Source: CBDFLD01 sp965249005
GTDB taxonomy: Bacteria; Acidobacteriota; UBA6911
Assembly: GCA_965249005.1 (NCBI GenBank)
Contig: CBDFLD010000012.1
Location: 145,276-209,275 of the forward strand
Length of the DNA stretch: 64,000 bases
Direction: 5' to 3'
Below, in pieces: positions 36,540-47,074 of this stretch. The notes beneath the pieces were generated by a model, which searched no databases, was not told where the DNA came from, and saw nothing but the letters and a program-made list of their open reading frames with translations. The position numbers were made by a program, and so were the translations under genes. Every line of letters begins with the position of its first letter. Within the stretch, counting starts at the first letter, position 1.

Positions 36540-37280
36540 ATGCCCACAGTGGACGAGCTCTGGCAGTTATTCATCCGAGCGGTCGGACGGGCTTCGCGAA
36601 ATACGATGGGGCTCGAATTCGACGACCTGATGAATCTCGGATCGCGGATCATATCTCGCGTCGATACAGGTCGGCCAAGCGTCGCATTGACGTTTGATGA
36701 CGGACCGAATCCCAAAACCACGTCGGAGATACTCGATCGACTCGACGCCGCCGGTGCGCAGGCGACATTCTACTGCGTCGGCGCTAACGTGCTCCAATAT
36801 CCCTCGCTGACCAGGGAAATAGTCGCGAGAGGTCACGAGGTTGGCTCCCACAGCATGACCCATCCCGACTTTCACCGAGCTGCAAGCCTAACGATCTGGC
36901 GCGAGCTACGCGCCAGCTGCCAGGCGATCGAGGACGTCACTGGTCAGCTCGTGCGGTCAGTACGCCCGCCGTATGTGCACTCTCGCTGGGAGGTCCGGCC
37001 CCTGGCCAGACTCTTGAACATCGAGTACGTGGTGGGTGCCGACGTGTCGCCACCGTGGAGTGAACGAGATGCGCAGCGGCTCTCGGATTACGTGTTGAGT
37101 CGGGTTCGGGCAGGCTCCGTTGTGTTACTGCACGACGGACACTATCACGATTCTCAAGATACGAGTGGATTGGGAGCAGTCATCGTATCGGGACTCGGCG
37201 CAGTGCTGTCAGGTCTGCGCGCGCGTGGCCTGCGAGGCGTGACGTTCAGTGAATTGGTCGACGGGTCCGACGCCAGCTAA
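36540..37280 (+). CDS. Polysaccharide deacetylase (NodB domain)
   Basis: 246 residues from the ATG at 36540; a longer frame reaches 36429 but the extra part is atypical. The carbohydrate esterase family 4 motifs are present: TFDDGP (catalytic Asp and metal Asp, about residues 51-56), GHEVGSHSMTHPD (metal His), RPPY (motif 3) and VVLLHDGH (motif 5); the fourth motif is divergent (ADVSPPW). No signal peptide is visible. It removes acetyl groups from N-acetylated glycans. The GNAT gene 63 bp downstream suggests a shared exopolysaccharide-related function. Confidence 0.85.
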   Translation: MPTVDELWQLFIRAVGRASRNTMGLEFDDLMNLGSRIISRVDTGRPSVALTFDDGPNPKTTSEILDRLDAAGAQATFYCVGANVLQYPSLTREIVARGHEVGSHSMTHPDFHRAASLTIWRELRASCQAIEDVTGQLVRSVRPPYVHSRWEVRPLARLLNIEYVVGADVSPPWSERDAQRLSDYVLSRVRAGSVVLLHDGHYHDSQDTSGLGAVIVSGLGAVLSGLRARGLRGVTFSELVDGSDAS

Positions 37281-37343
37281 TGCCCTACATTCCCGGACGA
37301 ACCTTTAGCCCAATGCTACTTTTTCTCAGCGAGAACAAGATCA

Positions 37344-38411
37344 ATGCCTAGCCACGAACCACGGGCAGCTCCGCCACCGCTTGTCTTACGACCGAGCGAT
37401 TTCGATGAGGCTGCGGTCTTCGTGGGTCGGATATTTGAAAGCGCGAATTGGTTGAGTCTCTTCAAGCACTGGTGGGACAACAATCCAAGCTGGTCTGAAA
37501 GTGTGCCGCGGGGCTGGATCTACCGCGACGAGGGTGGGGGTGTCGTTGGGTTCATGGCCAACATTCCCTTTCGCTATGCCATCGACGACAGGTCAGCCCT
37601 AGCGTGCGCCGCAAGTAGCCTTGCTGTTGACGCGAGCTGCAGGGGGCAAGGGCTGGCGAAGGGTATTGGGCGTGCATACCTCGCCCAGGAGGGTGCCGAC
37701 CTGCTGATCGGAACGGGGTCGAGCCACGAAGCCTGGCGGCTCTGGTTGGCGCTGGGGATGCGTGAACTGGAACACGACTGGACAAGAGCGAACTACCTGA
37801 TACCCGCTGACCTTCCCGCGTTCGTGAGGCGCTCGTTCCCCCGGGTTCCCGCTGTGAGACTCGCGTCGCCACTTGTGCAGAAGGTAGGGGGACGGGTCTT
37901 GAGTAGCCTGGAGTGGCTCCGGGGTACGCGGGACCTCTCGATTGACGAAATCGTGAGCTTCGGGGCGCTCGATCCACAGCAGTTGGCTGCATGCATTCCC
38001 AATCGGGGAATCCAGCGGACGCGAAGCGTTGAGACCCTACACTGGTTCTATTTCGGCAGCGAGGAACTTCGGCGTACGCGCACGGTCCTCGTCGCGCGTC
38101 GTGAGGGAAGCCTTGTCGGTTTCATGGGGATAAAGTACGAGGAGGCCGGCGCAAGCTATATTCTCGAGTGCTGTACTGGTGGTCGGGTCGACGTCGCCCG
38201 AGCGCTGCTCTTCCGAGCATGCGCCATCGCGAGGGCCGAGGGCCGGCCCTACGTCTCGGCGCGAGCCTCGAGCCCGACGATGGCGCGTGCACTGCCCCGC
38301 TGGTCGCTCGCCTCGCGGCGTCGCCCCTTTCCTTACTGTTATCTTCTTCCGGGCCGTGTCCACTCTGACTGGGAAACCGGCCCAGCGGATGGAGATCTGG
38401 GCATTACCTAA
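37344..38411 (+). CDS. Double GNAT-type N-acetyltransferase
   Basis: 355 residues. An acetyl-CoA pocket is visible in the N-terminal half (LAVDASCRGQGLAKGIGRAY) and a second, weaker GNAT-like half follows (RREGSLVGFMGIKYEEAGAS, YILECCTGGRVDVARALLFR). Proteins with this layout often accompany polysaccharide deacetylases in exopolysaccharide or lipid-linked sugar clusters. Substrate unknown. The pair 36540-38411 looks GC-richer than its surroundings and has no IS inside. Confidence 0.68.
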   Translation: MPSHEPRAAPPPLVLRPSDFDEAAVFVGRIFESANWLSLFKHWWDNNPSWSESVPRGWIYRDEGGGVVGFMANIPFRYAIDDRSALACAASSLAVDASCRGQGLAKGIGRAYLAQEGADLLIGTGSSHEAWRLWLALGMRELEHDWTRANYLIPADLPAFVRRSFPRVPAVRLASPLVQKVGGRVLSSLEWLRGTRDLSIDEIVSFGALDPQQLAACIPNRGIQRTRSVETLHWFYFGSEELRRTRTVLVARREGSLVGFMGIKYEEAGASYILECCTGGRVDVARALLFRACAIARAEGRPYVSARASSPTMARALPRWSLASRRRPFPYCYLLPGRVHSDWETGPADGDLGIT

Positions 38412-38543
38412 TCTCATCCGGGGTTCCAGCTGTTATTGGCCGAAGGCTTACAAATTATCCCGATAAATCATTGATTTAACGCCTAATAGGCGCGCAGGAG
38501 TGAACTTCGGCGCAGAAATGGCCTTGGAACTCGGCCTCAGCAA

Positions 38544-38813
38544 TCAGGTTGTCGAGCCGGGGGATCTAGAATCGACACCTGTAGAACCTGCCGGCACCCC
38601 CATTGGAGGGACGTACTCGTGTACCCTCGGCGAGATGCTCAAGGTGCTGCTCTCGTAATGAGTGCGACGGCGCCGCGATTGTCCTCTTCGATAAACCGCC
38701 GAGCGTACCCAATCACCGTGAATCTTGTTGAAGTTGCCGCCGAGCGTCGTGCTGTGACAAGCGTAATTCGCAACAACTGCAACAACCTTGTCGTCTTTCC
38801 AGGTTGCCATTGA
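38544..38813 (-). pseudogene. Fragment of a neutral-ceramidase-like protein
   Basis: The segment DDKVVAVVANYACHSTTLGG, continuing NFNKIHGDW, resembles the NFACHP-TxLG region of neutral/alkaline ceramidases, where the His and Gly residues line the zinc site. A further in-frame piece (YVPPMGVPAGSTGVDSR) is degraded. Only about 90 of the usual 600 residues remain, bounded by family F copy D on one side. Confidence 0.5.
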
Positions 38814-38886
38814 CCTGAAGGACGTGATTGTCCTTGATGGTGTTGATCAGCTTCCGAACAATCGTTTCAGCATCCGCAGTCATGAC
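38799..38886 (+). pseudogene. Family F protein, copy D (fragment)
   Basis: FQVAIDLKDVIVLDGVD, then QLPNNRFSIRSHD, matches copy A (54796) until an IS6 terminal repeat begins at 38887. It preserves only the N-terminal third of the family. Confidence 0.6.
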
Positions 38887-39682
38887 GGCTTTGTCAAGTT
38901 AAGCGAGATCAAGCGATTGCAAGACAGAAAGATCCCCAGATTGCCTCTTCTCAGTAAGCACAAGTCGCCTCTCTCCAGTCGGCGAAAGCTCTGTCTCGCA
39001 GGAGTCGATGATGGGCGGCCTTGAGATGATGCCGACCGATTCGGAATAGATTCTGAACTTGACCGTGGACGGAGAGAAAACGCTGAGCCTGTGCCATTGA
39101 TTTGAACCGCCGCATTTGCCGCTCCTGTTCACGCGTGTGTTGATGTGAGACCTCGGCCCGGTTGTTTTCGTATTGGCCGGTTCGGTGCAGGACGGAAGGG
39201 AAGACCTCGCGACGGGCTGCTGTATAGCTCTTTAGCTTGTCGGTTACGAGTTGCCAGGGCGGTTTGCCTTGATGCTTCAAGGCCCTGCGAAAGAAACGCT
39301 TAGCAGCATGTTTGTTCCTTCGCTTCGTGACCAGGATATCGATCACGTCTCCGTCCTGATCGACGGCTCGCCAAAGGTAAAGCTGACTTCCCTGGATCTT
39401 CACAAAGACCTCGTCAACGTGCCAGATGTCACCGCCTCGCCCCTGTTTTCGTCGGAGTTTTCGGGCATATTCAGGCCCGAACTTTAGACACCAGAACCGG
39501 ATTGCCTCGTAGGAGACTGTGATGCCACGTTCGGCGAGCAGATCTTCAACATCGCGAAAGCTCAGGGTGTAACGGTGATACAGCCAGACGGCATGACTGG
39601 TGATTTCGGGCGGAAAGCGATGGCCTCGGCAACTGGTTCTCATGGCTCAATTGTGACCGAATGTGCTTAACTTGACAAAGCC
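38887..39682 (-). mobile_element. IS6-family element
   Basis: A 796-bp element with perfect 18-bp terminal inverted repeats GGCTTTGTCAAGTTAAGC. The 8-bp flanks (GTCATGAC, GTCTTACC) do not match, so there is no target duplication, the usual sign that IS6 replicative transposition produced a deletion or inversion here. It lies between a family F fragment and an oxidoreductase missing its 5' end. Confidence 0.93.
38951..39643 (-). CDS. IS6-family (IS26-like) transposase
   Basis: 230 residues, complete. Motifs: YRYTLSFRDVEDLLAERGIT (HTH), WHVDEVFVKIQG (first D), LVTDKLKSYTAAR (second D) and the E of the NRAEVSHQHTREQERQMRRF segment. Intact and probably active; IS6 enzymes transpose replicatively through cointegrates. 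Confidence 0.95.
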   Translation of the reverse strand: MRTSCRGHRFPPEITSHAVWLYHRYTLSFRDVEDLLAERGITVSYEAIRFWCLKFGPEYARKLRRKQGRGGDIWHVDEVFVKIQGSQLYLWRAVDQDGDVIDILVTKRRNKHAAKRFFRRALKHQGKPPWQLVTDKLKSYTAARREVFPSVLHRTGQYENNRAEVSHQHTREQERQMRRFKSMAQAQRFLSVHGQVQNLFRIGRHHLKAAHHRLLRDRAFADWREATCAY

Positions 39683-40398
39683 GTCTTACCTTCTATCACC
39701 CGGCAATGCAGGAGCGACTCCTTCAATCGGCGGCGGATGCTGGCGCGGAAGTTCGTCGGGGCGCTGTCGTGCGAACCGTGAAGACAGGAGCACCTGCCAC
39801 AGTGGGAGTCGAAAGCGACGGGGCATCAGAGGAGGTCCAGGCTCGACTGGTTGTGGGAGCGGACGGGCGAAATTCCATCGTCAGGAAACTGAGCGGATTT
39901 GACGTCCAGAGAGACCCCGAACGTATGCGCATCGCAGGGATCTTTTTCGAAGACCTGCCTGTTCCCGACGACACGAATCACTATGTCTTGAATCCTTCTA
40001 TCAGCCAGATGGCTCTCATCTTTCCGCAAGGCGGCGGAAAAGGGCGGGCCTATATTGGCTACAACCAGAGTGTGAATCCTCATCGCTTCCAAGGTAAGGA
40101 AGACGTGCCGAGCTTTGTCGCACAGTGCATAAAAACGGGCGCCTCCGAACAATGGTATGCGGGGGCCAAAGCTGTGGGTCCTTTGGCGACATTTGAGGGA
40201 GCTGACACGTGGGTGCCTTTGCCCCACAAGGACGGTGTCGTATTGATAGGCGACGCAGCAGCCTCGAGTGATCCGACCTGGGGTCAGGGCCTGCCACTCA
40301 TCGCCCAAGATGAAACGAGGGTCCCTGATCACCCCTTTTCCGGCCCCGATCTGCCTGCTGACGAAGCAGTCAGACGTCGGTTCTTTGGCGAAGATTAG
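39683..40398 (+). pseudogene. FAD-dependent monooxygenase, both ends lost
   Basis: Begins mid-protein just after the IS6 end (AMQERLLQSAADAGAEVRRG). The FAD-monooxygenase middle is clear: LVVGADGRNSIVRKLSGFDV and the DG/GD motif GVVLIGDAAASSDPTWGQGL. The N-terminal Rossmann motif is gone. After GQGL the text jumps to DLPADEAVRRRFFGED, which is the very C-terminal part of the family, so an internal segment is deleted. Substrate unknown. Confidence 0.75.
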
Positions 40399-40672
40399 CT
40401 GCATGGAGCACCTTGCCCATACCGCTGAATCGTGCCGAGAATCTCGACTCGGTCTCGCCGATGTACTTGTTCACAACCTACGTGAGATCGATACGAAACA
40501 TCGCCAGTCCCAGTCGGAGGGCCCGGCAGACTTCAATGTAGCTAAGCGGTGGCTGGGGGCGGGAGGGCACTGTGGAGAAATCGGATCAATTTTCAAACCT
40601 TTCCCTCCCTATAGCCCTGTACTCCTGCTATCCTACTCCCAACTCGGGATCTACGAAATCTAGGGAGCCACC

Positions 40673-40996
40673 ATGGCTCTGTCGGAAGGAACGAGACTCG
40701 GTCCTTCCGAGATCCTCTCGCCAATCGGTGCTGGAGGCATGGGGGTCGTGTATCGTGCCAAGGACACCCGTCGGGATCGCACCGTCGCCATTAAGGTCCT
40801 GCCATCCCATCTTTCCAGTGACACTGAACTACGCCAACGGTTCGAGCGTGAGGCAAAGGCTGTTTCCCAACTGAACCATCCCCATATCTGTACTCCTCAT
40901 GACATCGGTCACCATGAAGGCATTGACTACCTGGTCATGGAATACCTGGAAGGAGAGACGCTGGCCGCCAACCCGAGCCGCTGCGCCTCCCGTTGA
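40673..40996 (+). pseudogene. 5' fragment of a Ser/Thr protein kinase (K1)
   Basis: N-terminal lobe only: MALSEGTRLGPSEILSPIGA, glycine-rich GAGGMGVVYRAKD, VAIKVLPSHL (ATP Lys), and up to MEYLEGETLAAN. The catalytic loop and all else are missing. The leader (TGCTATCCTACTCCC, then GGAGCCACC before the ATG) is shared with the other kinases at 44217, 48351 and 58981. See the finding on dispersed kinase modules. Confidence 0.9.
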
Positions 40997-41129
40997 ACAA
41001 AGAACCGGAATCCGACCCCCTGTACGCGACCGTGTACAATGGCTCGCTTCGCGTTTAGAGACATAGACCCATCGTCCCTTCGAGGGCGGCCCATCCCAAG
41101 GGACAGGTCAACCTACCCGCAGAGTTCCC

Positions 41130-41180
41130 GTGAACCGGTATGTAAGTGCAAAGGGAGAAAAAATCAAGTTCCGCAATATC
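41130..41180 (+). pseudogene. Possible degenerate integrase C-terminal scrap
   Basis: SAKGEKIKFRNIQLGCRL resembles the tyrosine-recombinase text EQGENIKYVQVQMGYSD encoded at 59336. Very short and damaged; the interpretation rests on its sitting, like the other one, downstream of a truncated kinase. Confidence 0.25.
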
Positions 41181-41183
41181 CAG

Positions 41184-43340
41184 TTAGGATGCCGTCTGGG
41201 GCGGGACGGCCGATATGGCGCTCAACGTATGCGTCCCGAAGATCGCAAAAGAAGCCATATCCTGATCGGTTCGCACCCGGAAATATCCCGCGCTGATGTC
41301 GAGACCCGGAAACATCTCCGTTAGTACAAACGAATCTCTGCCGCGGGCCACAACCATCCGCATCCCGGTCCCGACCAAATTCCCTTGCGTGTCGAACACA
41401 TCGATGGTTGCCGTCAAGGCTGAATCTGAAAGATTGATGATCGCGGCCCCGGTAAAGAACAGATCATTTTGGGCCACCTGGGAGTAGAACACCTCCCGCT
41501 GCACCTGGCTGACAAACGGCAACGCCGCCTGAAAAATCTCCCCCGCCGGATCTCCGAAGATCACCGATCCCGCCAGTTTTGGCCCGTCGCTTGTCACCAC
41601 GATGTACCCCTCGATCGTCGCATTCGCTGGCAGGCCAAACACCGTCGGATCACGAATGATCGCCTTGCCTCGGGCCGGGATCACCACGATCGCGGTCATC
41701 CCGATCTGCCTTCCGTCTTCCCCCACCAAATCTAGAGATACATTGGCAGTAGCCATGGCATCCAGGTTGGCAATACTCAACTCCGTGTCGAATCCGCCTC
41801 CTTCCACATACTGGGGAACAAAGAGTTTTGTGGCTCCTCCCGTCGGCTGTCCGTTGAGTCCTCCGATGAAACGTATCCCATCGCCTAGCCGGCTGAACCC
41901 TACGATTCCCACACTCGAGTTGACTCGCAGGCTCCGGGTGCTTGCCTGACGGACCGGATCGCCCGCCTGCTGTATCGTCCAGAGAGGTTCCGCTTCAGGA
42001 AACAGCGCCGAGAGTTCGCTTCTCATCTTTCCCATACCCGGTATCTGCACATCGTCTCGTCGTGAAAGCAAGTTTCCCGTTTCCGCATCATAGAGCTCCA
42101 GCACCACATCGGCATTCGAAGTGTTCGGGTTAGCCAAGTTCAACTCGGCCAAATCCGTCTCGGTAAAGATCATCTCCGTATGGGTCTGCCCTCCGGCGTC
42201 GGACCCATCCAGAAAGTTGAGGGCATCGTCAAAGAAGAGAAAAAAACCGACAATCTGATCGTTGTCGCTTTCGACCTCCACCCAGGCAGAATCGGTGACG
42301 AATCCAGGTCCGAAGATCTGAGAGAACAGCTCTGCCAGCTGACTCGACGGTCCGAGCTGCCGCATCGCGGGATTAGTGATGTCGGGTCCCGTGATGAGCT
42401 GTCCGCCGAGATCGTAGGCCCGGAAGGTCATGTTGGCTTCCATCTGTTGCCGGACCATTCCCTCTGCAGAATCCGGTTCTGACACGTTGGCGATTGCGAC
42501 ACCCGTGCGCTCATCCGGTGTGTTGATCACTCGCGGAAAGTAGAGGTAGGTCGTGGTGGTCGTTACCCAGGTCGCGCACGGATCGAACATATTCATCACG
42601 ACCATGGTGGCCAACGGCCAGGACTGCGAGAACGGACCCTGGTAGGGTCCGCCGGAAACCACCCCGATTCCAACGAATCCTTCAGAGCCGGTGGGGCCAC
42701 TGTTATCATTGTAGGGAAACCACAAGACGGCACGGCGGTGTCCCCACGCAGAGCCTGAATCATCATAAATCCATGCGTAGACCGATCGTTCGACCGGCAG
42801 CGGGATATTGTTTCCGCTCGTTACAAAGACGGCAAGATTCTCCGACACTTCCAGGAAGTCCTTACATGCCCCAATCGCCGGGTTCGCGTCCAATCGCATG
42901 GGTGGGCTGCCTCCATCCGCCGTGTGACTGAAGGCATCATTATCAAAAAGGAACTGGGCGTAATCCTGCGCAACCTGGGTGACATTTGCCTCCACGTCTG
43001 TGTGCGGCAACACCCCTCGATCGATGCGCTCATGGTTGATGAGCCAAAGAGCCTTCTGCTCGTGACTCATACCATCCCAAACGGCTTGGGATGGAAGTGA
43101 CGCCAGGGGAGGGATTGAGGTTCCCAGCTGAGCATTCTCAGCCACTCTAGCGGCGTCGAACGCCGCCTGTATATCGCCGACTCCACCCATCCCTACGCCC
43201 CAAGGAATATCCGCCGTAGGATCGGGCGGAAAGGAACCAACGATCGGCAAGTCTCGGTTCAAATCCGGCTCTGGGTCGCAGATTGCCTCAGACGTCATCA
43301 AAATCACGGTCGGCAGAAGAAGTACAAAAGTCTTTGTCAT
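41184..43340 (-). CDS. Secreted CAP-domain protein with repeated beta modules
   Basis: 718 residues. Signal peptide (VLLLPTVILMTSEAIC). Residues about 90-260 form a CAP/SCP domain: ALWLINHERIDRGVLPHTDV, FLFDNDAFSHTADGGSP, WGHRRAVLWFPYNDNSGPTG. The rest consists of three or four beta-sandwich modules of about 100 residues, each with FGxP-type turns and ending with FAIFGTHTLSAISAVPPQ. The same last module occurs in the protein at 62380-63456. CAP proteins are extracellular; some bind lipids or act as peptidases. Upstream GGAGAAACGG serves as ribosome binding site. Complete. Confidence 0.82.
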   Translation of the reverse strand: MTKTFVLLLPTVILMTSEAICDPEPDLNRDLPIVGSFPPDPTADIPWGVGMGGVGDIQAAFDAARVAENAQLGTSIPPLASLPSQAVWDGMSHEQKALWLINHERIDRGVLPHTDVEANVTQVAQDYAQFLFDNDAFSHTADGGSPPMRLDANPAIGACKDFLEVSENLAVFVTSGNNIPLPVERSVYAWIYDDSGSAWGHRRAVLWFPYNDNSGPTGSEGFVGIGVVSGGPYQGPFSQSWPLATMVVMNMFDPCATWVTTTTTYLYFPRVINTPDERTGVAIANVSEPDSAEGMVRQQMEANMTFRAYDLGGQLITGPDITNPAMRQLGPSSQLAELFSQIFGPGFVTDSAWVEVESDNDQIVGFFLFFDDALNFLDGSDAGGQTHTEMIFTETDLAELNLANPNTSNADVVLELYDAETGNLLSRRDDVQIPGMGKMRSELSALFPEAEPLWTIQQAGDPVRQASTRSLRVNSSVGIVGFSRLGDGIRFIGGLNGQPTGGATKLFVPQYVEGGGFDTELSIANLDAMATANVSLDLVGEDGRQIGMTAIVVIPARGKAIIRDPTVFGLPANATIEGYIVVTSDGPKLAGSVIFGDPAGEIFQAALPFVSQVQREVFYSQVAQNDLFFTGAAIINLSDSALTATIDVFDTQGNLVGTGMRMVVARGRDSFVLTEMFPGLDISAGYFRVRTDQDMASFAIFGTHTLSAISAVPPQTAS

Positions 43341-43613
43341 CCGTTTCTCCGACTAGTCGGAATCTCGTACAAGCGAGGTTCGATGTTCATTATCCGCAAT
43401 CTCTATAACGTTTCAAAATGGTTATTCGCGAGGGAGCCGAATCGAATACCTGCAACCGGTTCTCCCAATGAGGTTACGCGGCGAGACCCGGGTCAGCAGA
43501 AGCATCCGAATCCTTGTTCTGCAACTCGCTATGCGCGAGAAGATGGTGACCCCAGCGCGGAGTACTCGGCGCTGTTCGGTCACGGAGTTGAAAAACTGTG
43601 TAGGGTTATGGAA

Positions 43614-43659
<46 letters not shown>

Positions 43660-43822
43660 AAGGAAATTCTTTGTGATACGTACTGTTACCGAGAGTCCTG
43701 AAGCTCGCTCCAGTGGCGGGCTTCGGTGCTCTCACCGCAACTAAATGAGAACGAGTATCACTGTGTCATACTGGGTGTTTCTGGGGTACCTGGGGAGGGT
43801 TGTGACACAAAGTGCGACACAA

Positions 43823-44007
43823 AACGCAATCGCCAGGGTCAAGGAATCCTGCTCCACCGGGAGTAATTACTATGTTACTTACACAGACACAAACACGGGG
43901 TCCCATATTGGGATTCCAGAACATTTTTTTTCTTGGAGAAAGACCAGACGCCCAGCCACAGAACGAGGAGCTGGAAGCCCCATCTCCTCGCACTTAAGCG
44001 TTAGAAA
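43823..44007 (+). repeat. Conserved block beside tRNA-Pro remnant (copy 1)
   Basis: Shares with 57204-57387 the blocks GCAATCGCCAGGGTCAAGG, GGAGTAAT, GGTCCCATA, AAAGACCAGACGCCC and GGCGTTAG/AGCGTTAG in the same order. Each copy follows a 3' tRNA half. No gene is apparent between 43341 and 44216 otherwise. Confidence 0.7.
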
Positions 44008-44216
44008 TCGGCTCGTGATTATACCTGCGATGAATTGGTTCACAATGGCTTTTTTGCTCAAGAACCCCTATATGCAGCTAGGGGGTTTCTGCAACCACAA
44101 TGGAGAACGAATGGTTGGGTGTAGGGCACACAACTTTCCCAACTTTTCCACACTATAGATGCCTTCCTCTGCTATCCTGTCCCCAGCATTGAACCCATCA
44201 CATCCACGGAGCCACT

Positions 44217-46861
44217 ATGGCTCTTGCAGACGGGACACGGCTTGGTCCTTACGAGATCCTCTCACCGATTGGTGCTGGAGGCATGGGAGAGGTGTATCGC
44301 GGCAAGGATACGAAGTTGGGCCGAGAGGTAGCGATCAAGGTACTGCCCGAAGCTTTTTCCCGGAACCGCGAGCGTCTGGCGAGGTTTCAACGAGAGGCGC
44401 GACTTCTGGCATCGCTCAATCATCCGAACATTGCAGCCATTCATGAGCTAGCGGAATCGGATGGCAAACCGTTTCTGGTGATGGAGTTTGTTGAGGGGGA
44501 AACCTTACAGGAGAGACTGAAAACGGGTGCGCTTGAGGTAGAAGAAGGACTGGAGGTGTGCCATCAGGTTGCAGCAGGGCTCGAAGCGGCTCATGAGAAA
44601 GGAGTGATTCACCGGGATCTGAAGCCTGCCACTGTCATGATCACCTCCGAGGGCAACGTCAAAGTCCTGGATTTTGGATTGGCGAAGGTGTTTGCAGGTG
44701 AAGTGTCCGAAAGTGAAGAAGCCCATTCCCCGACGATCACACAAGGACAGACGCGTGAAGGGGTGATACTGGGAACGGCATCGTACATGAGTCCGGAGCA
44801 GGCGCGGGGCAGATCTGTTGACAAACGTACGGACATCTGGTCGTTTGGCTGTCTGCTGTATGAAGTGCTGGCGGGACGAAGGGCATATGAAGGACCGACC
44901 GTGTCGGACAACATTGCGCAGATTCTGGTGGGAGCGCCGGATTGGGATGCCCTTCCCGCCAAGCTACATCCCAGGATAGTAGAGCTTCTGCGTCGCTGTT
45001 TGCAGAAGGAATCGACGAAGCGACGGCGAGATATTGGGGATGTGCGGTTGGAGGTTGAGGAGGTGCTGGCGGATCCGAGCGGCGTACTGCAAGCCCCCAT
45101 GAGTGACGTTACCTCCATGAGTTGGCGACGGGGGATTCTTGTTGGACTTGCCGCATCTTTGGTATTGGCCGCACTTACCGGAATCATCGTGTGGTACCTG
45201 AAGCCCGAAGCGCCGAGACGTCTCGCCCGCTTTCCGATTTCTACTTCAGAAAGTGCACCTTTGGCGATGCGTTCCTGGCCGGACGTGGCCATCTCCCCAA
45301 ACGGAAGACATATTGTCTATGTTGCTCGCGTAGAAGGCGGAATGCAGCTCTACCTGCGTGCAGTTGATCAGTTGGAAGCTATTCCTATTCGTGGCACCAA
45401 AGGCGGATTCGTTAGAAGCCCCTTCTTCTCACCCGATGGCAGCGAGATTGGTTTTTATGCTGCTGGGTTGAAAAAGGTACCTATCCGGGGAGGGGAGCCA
45501 GTGACGCTATCTACGTTCATAGGGATAGGCCCGTGTTGGGGAGCGGATGGGAGTGTCATCTTAGGAACAGCAGCTGGGCTGTTTCGCATAGCAGCGGCGG
45601 GAGCCGAGCCTGAGGCCCTAACCACTTCAGATTCCGAAAAAGGCGAGATCTGGCATTCGAGTCCCGACCTCCTACCCGACGGCAAAGCAGTCCTTTTTAC
45701 TATCACCAAGGGTCAGGAACTGCAAATTGCCGTGCTGGATCTGGAGACAAGAGAGCACAAGGAGCTTGGCATTTCGGGCAACAGTGCTCATTACTCCCCC
45801 ACAGGGCATATTGTCTATGGCCGAGAGGGAGCATTGTGGGCGGTGCCTTTTGATTTGGGGCGGCTTGCAGTCACGGGCGAGCCAGTCCTTGTGCTGGAGG
45901 AAGTGATCACCACCAACTTCAGTCTATCCAACGAGGGATCGCTCATCTATGTCCCTCGTAGCACCCAAAGGGCCTTGGGAACAATGGTTTGGGTGGATCG
46001 AAATGGCAAAGAGGATCCCTTGGGTACGGATCCACGGCTTTACTTTTCTCCACGAATTTCTCCCGATGGCAATCGGGTGGCTGTAAGCACCTCTGTCCAG
46101 GACAACGCCGACGTGTGGATTCGTGACTTGGAGCACGACATCGAAAGTCGGCTCACCCGCGACCCGTCTCGGGACCTCCAGCCTATCTGGACCCCCGATG
46201 GTCAGCGCGTCGTGTTTGCTTCCGATCGCGAAGCGGCATTCGCGAATTTGTACGTGAAATTGGCTGACGGTACGGGCGAGGTCGAGCGTCTGCAAAAGAG
46301 CACAGCCTCGACTTGGCCCAACTCCTGGTCGCATGATGGAAGCTGGTCTTGACTCAGTTTATCGGCGGGCGCAGTAACATCGGAGTGCTCTCGATGGATG
46401 GCGAACGTGCATTACGACTACTTCTCGATGAGGATTTTAATGAGTCGCACGCGGCAGTCTCTCCCGGCGGGCGCTGGATCGCCTATGTATCAAATGAGTC
46501 GGGGCGGGATGAGATTTACGTTCGGCCATTTCCAAACGTGGACGAAGGCAAATGGCGCATCTCAAAAGACAGGGGATCCACGCCCCGGTGGTCACCCGAT
46601 GGAAAGGAGCTTTTTTATCTGAGCCGCAATAAGATGATGGTTGTCTCTGTCCAAACCGACTCAACCTTCACATACGGGACTCCCGTAGTTTTATTCGAGA
46701 AGCAGGACGTTAACCAACGCTATGACATTCACCCTGACGGCCAGCGGTTCCTCATGATCAAGGAAGCCCCCCAGACAGAGGAAACATCAGCACCAGCGGA
46801 AATAATTCTAGTCCTCAATTGGACCGAAGAACTCAAACACCTCGTTCCCACGGACAACTGA
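44217..46861 (+). pseudogene. Ser/Thr kinase with TolB-like propeller (K2), frameshifted
   Basis: Layout: kinase domain residues 1-280, membrane helix about 304-326 (GILVGLAASLVLAALTGIIV), then a WD40/TolB-like propeller reaching LVPTDN at 46861. A 4-bp deletion at about 46347 breaks the frame after DGSWS; restoring a tandem CTGG gives SWLVLTQFIGG in register. The catalytic loop reads HRDLKPATVMI, with Thr at residue 139 in place of the metal-binding Asn, so kinase activity would be poor even without the frameshift. VAIKVLP, DFGLAKV and SPEQARG are otherwise normal. Membrane-bound signalling family typical of Acidobacteria. Confidence 0.9.
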
Positions 46862-46862
46862 C

Positions 46863-47015
46863 ATGATCGGCAAGACCATCTCCCATTACAAGATCCTGGA
46901 GAAGCTCGGCGGGGGCGGTATGGGCGTGGTCTACAAGGCCGAGGACACGCGTCTGAGGCGTCATGTTGCCTTGAAGACATCGTCCCGAAATTTGTGGGTA
47001 AAGGCACTGGCATGA
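46863..47015 (+). pseudogene. 5' stump of a second kinase behind K2
   Basis: Starts 1 bp after the K2 stop (TGACATGATCGGCAAG): MIGKTISHYKILEKLGGGGM, then GVVYKAEDTRLRRHVALK and a stop after 50 codons. Only the glycine-rich loop and the ATP-binding Lys remain. An equal stump follows kinase K4 at 51651. Confidence 0.88.
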
Positions 47016-47074
47016 CTCAGTAGAACAATCTTCCGCTACTTGGCTTTGAATGGTTGTCCGAGTGGGGAGCTAAT

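Noticed and set aside
40399..40480. Minus-strand text KYIGETESRF, like an AAA ATPase core
   Set aside because: Only about ten residues match and no Walker motifs follow in either direction; likely chance.
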